Positions 1 through 9,256 are shown, counted from the first letter of the stretch. The stretch: 64,000 nt of DNA from Archangium violaceum (GCF_016887565.1 NZ_CP069396.1:12878001-12942000), one strand, 5' to 3'. Translations and numbers: made by a program. The notes: generated from the sequence alone by a model not told the origin.

Positions 1-307
1 CGGAGCCATCGGTGTCCTCTCCGGTGGAGCGGCTGAGGACGATCAGCTCGCCGCGTCGCGTCCACGCCGTGCCCTGGACGAGGTCCAGCCCCGACCCCTT
101 CACGAGCTGGGCCCAGGTCACGCTCCCCGGCCTGCCCCAGCTCCATCCTCCATCACGGGAGGGAGAATCGTCGTCTGGGGCACCTTGCTCCACGGGTGCC
201 GACTCCACCTCCAGGGGGGCGGCGGGCTCCGACCTCTCCGCACCACCGCAAGCCATCAGGGACACTGCCGAGAAGAATGCAACCGTGCTGTCGCGTAGCC
301 ACGCCAT
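1..307 (-). CDS. Partial lipoprotein, N-terminal 102 codons (possible beta-propeller family)
   Basis: The gene runs off the left edge of the window. The start is the ATG at 307, preceded by a strong AAGGAGGAT Shine-Dalgarno. The first 20 residues form a lipoprotein signal peptide ending in the lipobox SLMAC (Cys20), so the product should be exported and lipidated. An acidic, Pro/Ser-rich linker follows, then WAQLVKGSGLDLVQGTAW and a stretch about what 'the test' is, of the kind seen at the start of repeat-propeller lipoproteins in myxobacteria. The lipoprotein at 49925-51295 has similar architecture, but no clear sequence match can be shown from so little protein. Function unknown. The 103 bases between this gene and the acetyltransferase end at 411 show no further feature. 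Confidence 0.6.
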   Translation of the reverse strand, partial: MAWLRDSTVAFFSAVSLMACGGAERSEPAAPLEVESAPVEQGAPDDDSPSRDGGWSWGRPGSVTWAQLVKGSGLDLVQGTAWTRRGELIVLSRSTGEDTDGS

Positions 308-410
308 GAGATCCTCCTTGTGGCGCGGCGACGGTTGTCACCCCTCCCCCTGGGTGCAATGTGTGTCAGGCGGATTTCATCGGCAGGCCCCGCGAGACGA
401 CACACTGTCG

Positions 411-932
411 TTAGAAGCGCAGGACGAAGGCCTCGAGGAACACGGAGGGCGTGTCCAGGTCGGCCGACGGCTCGCGGAGGAAGCCGCGGCGCTGGTACAT
501 GCGCGCCACGCCCTGCGCGCCCCGGCGCACGTGCAGACAGATGGCCGGAACGCGCCAGTCCTCGCGAGCCACGCGCTCGGCCGCGTCCAGCAGGGGCGTC
601 GACAGGCCCTGCCCGTGGAAGTCCACGGACGTGGCCAGGTGCCGCAGGTCCGCCGCGCCTGGCAACCACGCCTCCGAGCCCGGTGCGCCCGGCGGCCACA
701 GCGCCACCGTGCCCACCACGCGGCCCTCCATCTCGGCCACCAGCACCTTCGCCACCGCGCGCTTGGCCGCCACGTCCCGCAGGCTGCGCTTGCGCTCGTC
801 GGTGTAGACCACCTCCGGCAGCTTCTTGGCGTACTGGGTGATGAAGGCTTCCACCAGCAGCTCGCCCACGACCGCGTCGTCCTCGGGCCGAGCCTCGCGA
901 ATGACCACCCGCTTCAGCAGATCCGTGCTCAT
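411..932 (-). CDS. GNAT-family N-acetyltransferase
   Basis: A 173-residue protein of normal size for a single GNAT domain. It starts with the ATG at 932 (MSTDLLKRVVIREARPED); a longer in-frame extension to 1037 would overlap the preceding gene and reads as low-complexity Arg/Gly, so it was not used. The core beta strand HLATSVDF followed by HGQGLSTPLLDAAERVA is the acetyl-CoA pyrophosphate-binding loop (Q/RxxGxG/A type, here HGQGLS), and the late MYQRRGF motif is typical of GNAT folds. The acceptor substrate cannot be told. The gene lies 13 bases downstream of the DUF4091 gene on the same strand and is probably cotranscribed with it. Confidence 0.85.
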   Translation of the reverse strand: MSTDLLKRVVIREARPEDDAVVGELLVEAFITQYAKKLPEVVYTDERKRSLRDVAAKRAVAKVLVAEMEGRVVGTVALWPPGAPGSEAWLPGAADLRHLATSVDFHGQGLSTPLLDAAERVAREDWRVPAICLHVRRGAQGVARMYQRRGFLREPSADLDTPSVFLEAFVLRF

Positions 933-945
933 GCGGCGGCGTGTA

Positions 946-2868
946 TCACGCCCCGGACCGTCCACGACGGCCCACCGCATGGGCAGCGGCCGGCCGCCTC
1001 CGCGCGACGAACGCCACGCCCACCAGGGCGAGCACACCGGCCAGAGCGCTCGTCCCGCTGGTCGCTCCGCAACCGACCGTCTCCGCTCCCTCCGCCTCGG
1101 GCGGCACCGCCATCTCGAGAACCGGAGAGTCCGGAACCTGCTTCTCGGTGTCCGAGGAACCGGAGTCCACCGAACGAGGATGACGGCCGGAGAGCTCCAG
1201 ATAGCGCTGGATGAGGCGCAGGCGGGCGCGCTCGAAGGCGTCGCCGTCGTCCGAGACCTGGGAGGCGGTGGGGATGAGCTCGCGGGCCACCTGCCGCGCG
1301 AAGGCCGGGTCTCCCGCGTCGCTCACCATCTTCAGCCACTCGTAATCCTGCACGCCCAGGCGGATGAGCTTGAGGCGCAGGGAGGCCACCGGCACGGGAG
1401 TGCCGCCGCCGATGCGCTGGACGGTGCCCGGGTAGAAGAGGGTGCCATCCCCGTTGCCGTTGAAGCGGAACTGGTCCTCCCACGCCGAGGCGAGCATCCC
1501 CACCGTCTGGTAATACAGCTCGCCGGTGGCGCCTTCGAGGAAGGTCAACCACTCCATGGCACGGGCCTTCGCCGCCGAGCGATCCAGCATGTACGAGGGC
1601 CAGCCCGCGCCCGGCATGTTCTCTGGCGCGTTGGTGCCATAGGCGCAGCCGTGGCTCATGCAGCTCTGGTACATCCACATCGAGTTGCCGGGCCGGGCGA
1701 GGTAGTCCGTGTAGCGCTCCCGCTGGTCTCCCAGGTAGGGCGGCTTGGTGCCGTCCATGTAGTTGACCAGCGGGACGAGCAGGTCCACCTCGTTCTCCAG
1801 GTGCTGCGCCTTCAGGTCCTGGATGGAGGTGGTGAGGAGCGTGCGCAGCGCGGGGGCCGACTGGTTCACCACCGCGAGGTTCTGGCGGATCTCATCCCAG
1901 GAATTGCCATAGGGGGGCTCATCACCCACGTAGGCGTAGGCGCGCGACAACCAGCCGCGCTCGCGGAAGTGGGAGACGAAGTCGGCCAGCGCCTGGGGGG
2001 TGTACTCTCCCAGGTACTCGATGCTCGTCATCTTCGCGCCGGGCAGGCGCGAGGGCGCGGTGCCATCCATGAACGGGGCCCAGAGGGCATCGAAGGTGGC
2101 CAGGTCCGGCATGTCCCATCGGCCCGAATCACCGGGGACGCGGGGGAAGGCGCTGGAGAGGGTGATGCGGTGCTCGAGCGCCATGCGCTGATAGCGCGCC
2201 AGGAGCGGCTCCAACTCCTGGCGGGAGCAATCGGTGCGGCCGAAGTGCGCGCGGCACAGATGCGGCGGCCACGCGAGGAAGGCGGTGGCGAGGGACGGAG
2301 TGCTGGGCAGGACGGCGTTCACCACCGTGAGGCGCACGGGCACCCGCTGGCTGAGACCGTCACCCGTCACCTCCACCGTGCCCTGGTAGTTGCCGGGAGG
2401 TGCGTTCAGGGGGACGTGCACGTCCACCCAGATGGCGCGGGACTCGCGGGCGGACACGTCGAAGGGGAAGGCATTGCGCGCCTCGTTGGCGATCTCATCC
2501 ACGTCCGGCACCAGCGCGTCCGGCCAGCGCCCCACCGGCTCTCCGGGCACCGAGGCCCGGCGGGTGGTGAGGAAATCCTCGCGGTAGAGGGTGAGGTCCG
2601 AGCCAGCGATGGAAGCAGGGCCGTCCAACGAGCTCAGGCTCGCGCGTACGTTCCGCAGCCCCGAGTCCCCGCCGTGCAGGCCCACCTGGAAGGAGACGAA
2701 CTCGTTGCGCGCGGCCGTGAGGTGGACCGGGGACCGGCCACGAGGTGCCGTATCGGGCATCACCTTCACCATGGAACTTTCGCCCCACACGGAGGGGCCG
2801 GCCGCGGCGGCCGGGAGGGCGGAGAAGAGCAGGACCAGGGGAGCGAGAAGCAGGGCGGGTTGGCGCAT
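946..2868 (-). CDS. GH123-like DUF4091 glycoside hydrolase with MYXO-CTERM-like tail
   Basis: A 640-residue exported protein. The start is the ATG at 2868, giving an ideal signal peptide (MRQPALLLAPLVLLFSALPAAAAG). The N-terminal half is a beta-sandwich-like region; the middle matches the DUF4091/GH123-like TIM-barrel family, including the AYVGDEPPYG loop with the Asp-Glu pair that family uses for catalysis. The C-terminus carries GCGATSG, a hydrophobic helix (ALAGVLALVGVAFVA) and an Arg-rich end, the layout of MYXO-CTERM surface-sorting signals, although the canonical second Cys is absent. Likely role: a cell-surface glycosidase acting on amino-sugar or related polysaccharide; the substrate is inferred only from family. 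It lies upstream of the GNAT gene in an apparent two-gene operon. Confidence 0.8.
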   Translation of the reverse strand: MRQPALLLAPLVLLFSALPAAAAGPSVWGESSMVKVMPDTAPRGRSPVHLTAARNEFVSFQVGLHGGDSGLRNVRASLSSLDGPASIAGSDLTLYREDFLTTRRASVPGEPVGRWPDALVPDVDEIANEARNAFPFDVSARESRAIWVDVHVPLNAPPGNYQGTVEVTGDGLSQRVPVRLTVVNAVLPSTPSLATAFLAWPPHLCRAHFGRTDCSRQELEPLLARYQRMALEHRITLSSAFPRVPGDSGRWDMPDLATFDALWAPFMDGTAPSRLPGAKMTSIEYLGEYTPQALADFVSHFRERGWLSRAYAYVGDEPPYGNSWDEIRQNLAVVNQSAPALRTLLTTSIQDLKAQHLENEVDLLVPLVNYMDGTKPPYLGDQRERYTDYLARPGNSMWMYQSCMSHGCAYGTNAPENMPGAGWPSYMLDRSAAKARAMEWLTFLEGATGELYYQTVGMLASAWEDQFRFNGNGDGTLFYPGTVQRIGGGTPVPVASLRLKLIRLGVQDYEWLKMVSDAGDPAFARQVARELIPTASQVSDDGDAFERARLRLIQRYLELSGRHPRSVDSGSSDTEKQVPDSPVLEMAVPPEAEGAETVGCGATSGTSALAGVLALVGVAFVARRRPAAAHAVGRRGRSGA

Positions 2869-2944
2869 GTCCCGGATGAACCGGGCCGCACTGTCCGTGA
2901 CTTCCCCCTGGAAGAGGAGGCCCCCAGCCCCTGCCCGATCGCCT

Positions 2945-3259
2945 GCCCGGGAGGGGAAGTGGGCGCGGTACGGGCTTCGGCCCCTGCCCGCCGAGCGTGT
3001 CCAGGCCCCCCTGGTGGAGGGCTGCGCGGGGTGGTTGGAGTGCCGCGTGCTCTCCGAGCCGGACGTGCAGCGCAAGTACGACCTCTTCATCGCCGAGGTC
3101 GTCGCCGCGTGGGTCGAGGACACGGTGTGGAAGGACGGGGGCTGGGACTTCAAGGGTGAGGACTCGCTCCGCTCCGTGCACCACCTGGCCGGCGGCGTGT
3201 TCTTCACCACGGGCGATCGGGTGCTGGCCCCGAAGCCCACGGCGGGTACGAAGAAGTGA
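2945..3259 (+). pseudogene. Remnant of a flavin-reductase-like (FMN-binding split barrel) gene
   Basis: On the plus strand, about 104 codons ending at the TGA 3257-3259 read as the C-terminal half of the DIM6/NTAB flavin reductase family: LRPLPAERVQAPLVEGC, AWLECRV, YDLFIAEVVAAWVED and HHLAGGVFFTTGD are family blocks in the right order. The family is normally about 190 residues, and the N-terminal half, which holds most of the FMN-binding site, is missing. Upstream DNA instead encodes the start of the DUF4091 gene on the other strand. The sequence is therefore a truncated leftover, probably cut when the minus-strand genes were inserted. Plus-strand expression of a working enzyme is not expected. 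Confidence 0.7.
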
Positions 3260-3275
3260 AACCCGGGAGGCTCGG

Positions 3276-3310
3276 TACCCTCACCCTTTCCCTCTCCCGG
3301 AGGGAGAGGG
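3276..3310. repeat. Dispersed intergenic hairpin repeat, copy 1
   Basis: The lead TACCCTCACCC is followed by a perfect 9-bp stem, CCCTCTCCC (3290-3298) and GGGAGAGGG (3302-3310), around a 3-base loop. It sits between the converging flavin-reductase remnant and GH65 gene. Three nearly identical copies occur at 37577-37611, 38035-38072 and 45982-46016. It may act as a bidirectional terminator or be a mobile palindromic repeat; no T-tract follows. Confidence 0.7.
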
Positions 3311-3322
3311 GTGGTGATGGGT

Positions 3323-5779
3323 TCACGGGCCCGCGCTGTCCGTGATGGCTCCCTCCGCCGTGATGGCGGGTCTCGCGATGGGGAACTCCCTTGTCTCGCA
3401 GGGCTGGAGCTGGTGGCGCTCTCCTCTCAGCGCGAACTCCAGGGGCCCCGCCGCGGGCCACCGGCTGTTGAGCACCAGCGTGTCCTGGGTGATCTCCACC
3501 TCCACCATGTTCTTCCGGTAGCGCAGCAGGAACTTCAGCCGCTTCATCCCCTCCGGCAGGTTCGGGTTGAAGTGCAGCACGCCCCCACGCACCTCGATGC
3601 CCGTGTACGCGCGCTGCATCAGGTCCACCGTCCCCGACATCGCGCCCAGGTGGATGCCCTCCGGCGTCGTCCCTCCCTGCACGTCCGAGATGTCGCTCTT
3701 GAGCGCCTCGCTGAACAGCTTCCACGAGCGCGGTCGGTCACTGCGCGCCAGCACCCACGAGTGCACCACCCCGCTCAGCGTCGAGCCGTGCGACGCGCGC
3801 TGCAGGTAGTACTCCACCGTCCTCGGAATCATCGTCGGTTCGAACGGGTAGCCCAGCCGCTCGAAGAGCTCCCGCAGCTCCTCCGCCGAGAACAGGTAGA
3901 ACAACATCAGCACGTCCGCCTGCTTCGACAGCTTGTAGCGGTTGGGTGAGTCCCCCTCGGCCTCGAGGATGCGGTCCAGCCGCTGGATGTCCCCGTAGCG
4001 CTTCCGGTACACCTCCCAGTCGAACTCCTCGAGCTGCTCGTAGCCCTCGAACTGGCTGAGCACCCCATCCGCGTGGAACACGAGCCGCATCTTCCGGCTC
4101 ACGTCGTCCCAGTGCGCCAGCTCCGCCTGGGTCAGCTCCAGCGTCTCGAGCAGCTCGCTCCGCCGCTCGCCGGGCAGCAGCTTCAACACCTCCAATCCCT
4201 TGCACAGCACCCACACGGCCATGAGGTTGGTGTACGAGTTGTTGTCCAGCCCCGGCTCCGGCCGGTCCGGGTAGCCCGTGTGGTACTCGTCGGGCCCCAT
4301 GACGCGGAGAATCTCGTAGCGGCGCAGGGACGGGTTCCACCGGGCCATGCTCGCCCAGAAGCGCGCCAGCTCCAGCAACATCTCCGCGCCGTAGAAGTAC
4401 AGGAACTCCGTATCCGCCGTGGCCTCGTAGTATTGCCAGACGTTGTAGGCGATGGCCGCGTTGATGTGCCGTTGCAGCCACGTCACGTCAGGCACCCACC
4501 GTCCCGAGCGCGGATTCAGGTGCACACGCTGGCTCTCCTCGCGTCCGTCGCTGCCGCTCTGCCAGGGGAACATGACGCCCCGGAAGCCCGCCTCGCGCGC
4601 CGCCTCGCGCGCCCGCCGCAGCCGCCGGTGCCGGTAGCGCAGCAGCGCCCGCGTCAGGGCCGGCAACCGCAGGTTGAGGAACGGGAAGACGAACAGCTCG
4701 TCCCAGAAGATGTGGCCCCGGTACGCCTCGCCGTGCCACCCGCGCGCCGGCACCCCCACGTCCTGGTCGATGGTGTGCGGCGACACCGTCTGCAGCAGGT
4801 GGAAGATGTGCAGCCGCAGCGTCCGGTGGATGTGGTCCGCCTCGGTCAGCTCCAGGTCCAGGTCGCTCCGGCGCCACAGGTGCGTCCACGCCCGCACGTG
4901 CGTGGCCACCAGCTCGTCGAAGCGCGCGGGTGCCACCGCCACCGCGTGCTGGGCCTCCATCGCCGCCTCGGACACCGCGTGGTCCCTCGACGAGTACAGC
5001 GCCACCACCTTCTCCACCACCAGCCGCTGGCCCTCGCGCAGCTCCACCGTGAAGTCGTGCGCGAGGTACCCATCCTCCGTGGCCAGTCCCCGCCGCGCCA
5101 CCGCCGGCCGCCCGTCCACGTACAGCCGCGTGCGCGCCGCCTCGGCGACCTCCAGGCGCGACTGCACCGTCTCCACCTCCAGCAGCAGCGTCTCCGCGTC
5201 CACCTCCTCCGTCACCAGCGTCCGCAGGTGTTTGCAGTTGAGCTGCCGGTAGCGGGGCACGCCTCCGTTCACCACCCGCCCGTCCAGCGCCGAGCGCACC
5301 AGCACCCGTCCGCTCCAGTTCTCCGGCACCAGCACCAGCTCCTGTCCCGCCAGGTGCTTGTCCCGCATGTGCACGAAGCGCCGCTGCTCCACCCGCGTGC
5401 ACCGCCCCTGTCGGTCCTCGAAGCGCAGCGTGCGCAGCAACAGCCCCCGCGCCATGTCCAGCACCTGCCGATACTCCAGCAGCGTCACCGCGCGCGCGTT
5501 GAACCAGTCGCCGCCCTCGATGCGGAAGGTGAGCGGCAGCCAGTTGGGCATGTTGACCAGGTCCTCGTTCTCCACCACGCGCCCGGCCAGGTCCGTCTTC
5601 AGCCGGTTGTACCCGCCCGCCAGGTACGTGCCCGGGTAGTGCGTGTCGTCCGCCTCGGACTCCGGCGCCGCCCCGCGCGTGGCGAAGTAGCCGTTGCCCA
5701 GCGTGCACAGCGCCTCGCGCAGGCCCTCCTTCGTCGGCTCGAAGCCCTCGTAGGTGAAGAGCCAGTGCTCCGGCCTCAT
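3323..5779 (-). CDS. GH65 family disaccharide phosphorylase (trehalose/kojibiose/maltose type)
   Basis: An 818-residue cytoplasmic enzyme, the usual length for GH65 inverting phosphorylases, which split an alpha-glucosyl disaccharide with phosphate to give beta-glucose-1-phosphate and glucose. The start is the ATG at 5779 ([19 protein letters not shown]); its first bases overlap the stop of the upstream gene as ATGA. The N-terminal super-sandwich domain (TLGNGYFATRGA) is followed by the (alpha/alpha)6 catalytic barrel, with the catalytic acid Glu near residue 498 in RVMGPDEYHTGYP, then a C-terminal jelly roll. The coupled phosphoglucomutase/trehalose-phosphatase upstream makes trehalose metabolism the most likely setting, but kojibiose, maltose or nigerose cannot be excluded from sequence alone. 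Confidence 0.9.
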   Translation of the reverse strand: MRPEHWLFTYEGFEPTKEGLREALCTLGNGYFATRGAAPESEADDTHYPGTYLAGGYNRLKTDLAGRVVENEDLVNMPNWLPLTFRIEGGDWFNARAVTLLEYRQVLDMARGLLLRTLRFEDRQGRCTRVEQRRFVHMRDKHLAGQELVLVPENWSGRVLVRSALDGRVVNGGVPRYRQLNCKHLRTLVTEEVDAETLLLEVETVQSRLEVAEAARTRLYVDGRPAVARRGLATEDGYLAHDFTVELREGQRLVVEKVVALYSSRDHAVSEAAMEAQHAVAVAPARFDELVATHVRAWTHLWRRSDLDLELTEADHIHRTLRLHIFHLLQTVSPHTIDQDVGVPARGWHGEAYRGHIFWDELFVFPFLNLRLPALTRALLRYRHRRLRRAREAAREAGFRGVMFPWQSGSDGREESQRVHLNPRSGRWVPDVTWLQRHINAAIAYNVWQYYEATADTEFLYFYGAEMLLELARFWASMARWNPSLRRYEILRVMGPDEYHTGYPDRPEPGLDNNSYTNLMAVWVLCKGLEVLKLLPGERRSELLETLELTQAELAHWDDVSRKMRLVFHADGVLSQFEGYEQLEEFDWEVYRKRYGDIQRLDRILEAEGDSPNRYKLSKQADVLMLFYLFSAEELRELFERLGYPFEPTMIPRTVEYYLQRASHGSTLSGVVHSWVLARSDRPRSWKLFSEALKSDISDVQGGTTPEGIHLGAMSGTVDLMQRAYTGIEVRGGVLHFNPNLPEGMKRLKFLLRYRKNMVEVEITQDTLVLNSRWPAAGPLEFALRGERHQLQPCETREFPIARPAITAEGAITDSAGP

Positions 5780-7341
5780 CGCTTCGGCCCTCCCGCGCGG
5801 GCGATGAGCAGCTCCAGGAACTGGCGCACCTCCTCCACGTCCGCCAGCGCGTAGTCCGCCGCCGTGGGGCGATCCACCTCGCCGCGCACCACCAGCCCGA
5901 GCCCCCGTCCCTTCAGCGTCTGGAAGGCGTCCTCGTCCGTGAGGTCGTCCCCCACGAACACGGGCAGCACGCCCTCGTGCGCGAGGCCCAGGGCCCGCAG
6001 CAGCCACTCCACCGCCCGGCCCTTGTGCCAGTCGATGTCCGGCTGCAGCTCGAAGACCTTCTTTCCCCCGCTCCTGCGCAGCCTCGGGTGGCGCGCGAGC
6101 ACGCTGGCCACCTGCCGCTCCACCTCGGGCACCCGCGCCTCCTCCACGTGCCGCCAGTGCACCGCCACGGTGAAGCGCTTGCGCTCCAATCGCGTGCCCG
6201 GAATGCCCGCGAGGCCCTCGGCCAGCTCCCGCTCCGCCGCGTCCACCTCGGGCAGCAGCGCCGTGCCCTCCTCCTGCTGGAAGGCGCGCCCGCCCGGGCC
6301 CTCGATGTCGAAGCCATGGCTGCCCGCGAAGTACAGCCCCTCCAGCCGCACGAAGCCCTTGAGCACGGGCAGGTCCCGCCCGCTCACGGCGGCCACCGGG
6401 TAGTGCCGGGCCAGCTCCGCCAGCGTGGCCCGCATCGCGTCCGACAGGCGCGCGTCCTCCGGCTGGGGAACGATGGGCGTCAGCGTACCGTCATAGTCCA
6501 GGAAGACGGCCACCTGCCGCCCCTCCATCCGCCGCAGCAGCTCCTCGCGCCGCTCCAATGCCGAGGGCACTTCCCGCATGGACCGCACTGACGACGCTCC
6601 TTCCTCCACCCTCACGGTGGACAGGTCCGTCACCTCGACGTCCGCGCCGGCCCCTACCAGCGCGCCCTCCGGCCCCGCGCGGCGCACGCCGATGACGCAC
6701 CCGAAGTGCCCTCGCCGCCCCGCCTGCACACCGGCCTGGGCGTCCTCCAGCACCACCGCGCGCTCCGGAGCCACGCCCAGTCTCCGAGCCGCTTCCAGGA
6801 AGGTGTCCGGCGCCGGCTTGCCCGGCAACCCCAGCCGCCCCGCCTCCACCCCGTCCACCCGAGCGTCGAAGAGGTGCTCCAGTCTGGCCGCTCGCAGCAC
6901 CGTCACGCAGTTGCGGCTGGCCGACACCACCGCCGTGCGGAAGCCCGCCGCCCTCAGCCGCTCCAGCAGCCCCACCGCGTGCGCGAACACCCCCACGCCC
7001 CGCTGATCCAACGTCTCGGTGAAGAAGGTGTTCTTGCGCTTGCCCAACCCCTGCACCGTCCGGGCCTCGGGGCCGTCCTCCGGCGAGCCCTCGGGCAGCA
7101 CCAGGCCCCGGCTCTCCAGGAAGCAGCGGATGCCATCCAGCCGCGGCCGCCCGTCCACGTACCGCTGGTAGTCCTCTTGCGTGAAAGGCGGCTCCACGAG
7201 CGTGTCGAACAGCCGCTTCCACGCCGCGGCATGCACCTCCGCGGTGCGTGTCACCACGCCGTCCAGATCGAACAGCACCGCGTCGAAGTCACGGCGGGAC
7301 AGGACGACGGCGGCGGGCGCGAGCGGCTCGGTCGAGGGCAT
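5776..7341 (-). CDS. Fused beta-phosphoglucomutase-like HAD and trehalose-6-phosphate phosphatase
   Basis: A 521-residue two-domain protein starting at the ATG at 7341 (MPSTEPLAP). The first half is a beta-phosphoglucomutase-like HAD: nucleophile block FDLDGVVT (Asp25 and Asp27), a cap domain, [19 protein letters not shown] and VLEDAQAG. The second half, from about residue 270, is an OtsB-type phosphatase: [25 protein letters not shown], and [10 protein letters not shown] near the end. The first domain would turn beta-glucose-1-phosphate into glucose-6-phosphate; the second would dephosphorylate trehalose-6-phosphate. The gene is translationally coupled (ATGA) to the GH65 phosphorylase, so the operon combines making and breaking trehalose. 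Each domain is usually a separate protein; fusions are known but not common. Confidence 0.88.
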   Translation of the reverse strand: MPSTEPLAPAAVVLSRRDFDAVLFDLDGVVTRTAEVHAAAWKRLFDTLVEPPFTQEDYQRYVDGRPRLDGIRCFLESRGLVLPEGSPEDGPEARTVQGLGKRKNTFFTETLDQRGVGVFAHAVGLLERLRAAGFRTAVVSASRNCVTVLRAARLEHLFDARVDGVEAGRLGLPGKPAPDTFLEAARRLGVAPERAVVLEDAQAGVQAGRRGHFGCVIGVRRAGPEGALVGAGADVEVTDLSTVRVEEGASSVRSMREVPSALERREELLRRMEGRQVAVFLDYDGTLTPIVPQPEDARLSDAMRATLAELARHYPVAAVSGRDLPVLKGFVRLEGLYFAGSHGFDIEGPGGRAFQQEEGTALLPEVDAAERELAEGLAGIPGTRLERKRFTVAVHWRHVEEARVPEVERQVASVLARHPRLRRSGGKKVFELQPDIDWHKGRAVEWLLRALGLAHEGVLPVFVGDDLTDEDAFQTLKGRGLGLVVRGEVDRPTAADYALADVEEVRQFLELLIARAGGPKR

Positions 7342-7442
7342 GGCGGTGACTCCCGTGGAGGACCCATCACGTCCTCCATGCGCCATGCACACGCCATGCC
7401 CCTACACGTGCGGCAGGTGTACGCCTGTCGCCAGAGACGAAA

Positions 7443-7496
7443 CAGGTGTCACCTGGGAGATACAATCTGGCTGCAAATATACAGGGAGGGTTGACG
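7443..7496 (+). promoter_or_regulatory. Possible promoter/operator region ahead of epsZ
   Basis: The 297-base gap between the divergent phosphatase and epsZ starts contains a perfect inverted repeat CAGGTG-T-CACCTG (7443-7455), immediately followed by TACAAT (7461-7466), one base away from the consensus -10 box, and a TTGACG (7491-7496) resembling a -35 box. Local AT content is higher than in the surrounding genes. No convincing full -35/-10 pair with 17-base spacing could be assigned, so the exact start of transcription is open. Confidence 0.25.
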
Positions 7497-7638
7497 GATT
7501 TCAGGACAACCCCTTACGCTGCCTGCTCTCGAAACAAGGGGATGTGCTCTCTCAACACTTGGCACTCCCCGGCTTCTTGCCGACGTTCGGGTCCCCTATC
7601 ATGCGGATCCGTCGGGAGTGAATTCCGGAAGGCCAGCA

Positions 7639-9216
7639 ATGCGACCCGCATCTCAAGTTGATTCGACCTCCAGCGAGCCGCCCACCACCACCACCGCGAA
7701 GGCAAGTCCCGAGACCCCACCCACGGGGTCGGGTCCCGCCGAGACGCCAGTGCCGATGGTGCTGACGGGAGCGCCCACGCCGGTGACGCAACCGCTGGCG
7801 GTGGTGTCGCCCGTGGCGGCCGAGCCGAACTCCCCGCGCTTCGCCCCGGGCTTCGCCGCCAAGCTGAACCTGGCGGTGGACCTGGTGCTGGTGGTGACGG
7901 CGCTGCTCGTCTCCACGACGATGATGGGCCATGACCTGCACCTGGAGCGCACGGACGTCTGGGTGCTGCTGGGAGTGGGAATCCTCTCGTGGCTGGTGGT
8001 GGGCACGGCGCTGTGCCTCTATGACATGCGCTTCGCGGACCGGGAGCGGCTGGATGACCTGGCGCTCATCTCCATCCAGGTGATGGTCGTCACGGTGGTG
8101 CTCTTCCTCACGCGTCTGGTGATGGGCACCGAGTCGTGGATCGTCGCGCTGAGTCTGTTCCCGCCGCTGTTGTGGCCCTCGGTGGCGCTGTTGCGCCTGT
8201 ACTTCTTCCGGAAGCTGTCGGTGCAGGAGCAGCCGCTGGACGAGGTGCTCATCATCGGCGTGGGCGCCATGGGCCGGCTGACGGGCGAGGACCTGAACAG
8301 CAAGCACCGGCGCAAGGTGATCGGCTACCTGAGTTTCAGCAACGACACGGCCACGGCGACGCCGCCGGCGCCGGTGCTGGGGACGGTGAAGGATCTGGAG
8401 AACATCCTGTGCACGGTGCCGGTGGACGAGGTGTTCATCGCCGGCAACATGCTGAAGCACTCGGCGGAGATGCAGAACGCGGTGAAGCTGTGTGAGAACT
8501 TCGGGATTCCCTTCGCGCTGCCGGCGTACCACTTCCGGTTCGACCGGGCGCGGCCGGTGGATGACCACGCGGTCTCGGACGGCTACCTGCACTTCATGAC
8601 GCACGCCTTCCAGCCGCACCAGATGGCGCTCAAGCGGCTCTTCGACATCATGAGCTCGGCGGCGGCGCTGGCGGTGCTCTCACCGCTGCTCATCGGGGTG
8701 GCGCTGGGGGTGAAGTTCACCAGCCGCGGGCCCATCTTCTTCAAGCAGAAGCGGGTGGGGCTGCACGGCAAGACGTTCAACATGCTGAAGTTCCGCTCCA
8801 TGGTGGTGAACGCCGAGGAGCTGAAGGCGAAGCTGGAGGCGCTCAACGAGCAGACGGGTCCGGTCTTCAAGATGAAGAACGATCCGCGCATCACGCGCAT
8901 CGGCCGCTTCATCCGCAAGTACTCCATCGACGAGCTGCCGCAGCTCATCAACGTGCTGCGGGGCGAGATGAGCGTGGTGGGGCCGCGTCCGCCCATCCCG
9001 AAGGAGGTGGAGAAGTACGCCGCGTGGCAGCGCCGCCGGTTGTCGGTGCGTCCGGGGCTGACCTGCATCTGGCAGGTGTCGGGGCGGAATCAGATTTCGT
9101 TCGAGGAGTGGATGTACCTGGACATGCAGTACATCGACCACTGGAGCCTCAAGAACGACATCAACCTGATCCTCAAGACGGTGCCCGTGGTGCTCACGGG
9201 CAGCGGCGCGAGCTGA
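7639..9216 (+). CDS. epsZ: Polyprenyl glycosylphosphotransferase that primes EPS synthesis
   Basis: A 525-residue membrane enzyme of the WbaP/WcaJ type. It transfers a sugar-1-phosphate onto undecaprenyl phosphate, the first step of repeat-unit assembly. The ATG at 7639 is preferred because GGAAGG (7627-7632) lies six bases ahead; a GTG at 7618 is in frame. A Pro/Thr-rich N-terminus precedes four membrane segments, then a Rossmann-like domain (VLIIGVGAMGRL, about residue 196), a fifth hydrophobic hairpin, and the catalytic bacterial sugar-transferase domain from about residue 330 (KQKRVGLHGKTFNMLKFRSM, DELPQLINVLRGEMSVVGPRP, RPGLTCIWQVSGRN). It matches EpsZ of Myxococcus xanthus in type and position, but the next eps gene, wzx, lies 7 kb away. 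Confidence 0.92.
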   Translation: MRPASQVDSTSSEPPTTTTAKASPETPPTGSGPAETPVPMVLTGAPTPVTQPLAVVSPVAAEPNSPRFAPGFAAKLNLAVDLVLVVTALLVSTTMMGHDLHLERTDVWVLLGVGILSWLVVGTALCLYDMRFADRERLDDLALISIQVMVVTVVLFLTRLVMGTESWIVALSLFPPLLWPSVALLRLYFFRKLSVQEQPLDEVLIIGVGAMGRLTGEDLNSKHRRKVIGYLSFSNDTATATPPAPVLGTVKDLENILCTVPVDEVFIAGNMLKHSAEMQNAVKLCENFGIPFALPAYHFRFDRARPVDDHAVSDGYLHFMTHAFQPHQMALKRLFDIMSSAAALAVLSPLLIGVALGVKFTSRGPIFFKQKRVGLHGKTFNMLKFRSMVVNAEELKAKLEALNEQTGPVFKMKNDPRITRIGRFIRKYSIDELPQLINVLRGEMSVVGPRPPIPKEVEKYAAWQRRRLSVRPGLTCIWQVSGRNQISFEEWMYLDMQYIDHWSLKNDINLILKTVPVVLTGSGAS

Positions 9217-9256
9217 CGGGGACGGGAAGGCGCGCTGGGCCCTCGGGAAGTGGGGC

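Noticed and set aside
826-3159. A long open frame on the plus strand antisense to the DUF4091 gene
   Set aside because: Low-complexity His/Arg-rich protein without motifs; the minus strand has a clear family match, signal peptide and tail. Long antisense frames are common at this GC content.
4073-5854. Long plus-strand frame opposite the GH65 phosphorylase
   Set aside because: Low-complexity, no family; the minus strand has the catalytic motif and full family length.
7555-7590. Sigma-54-like TGGCAC...TTGC ahead of epsZ
   Set aside because: The spacing between the GG and GC elements is 9 or 16 bases rather than 10, so it does not fit the -24/-12 rule.
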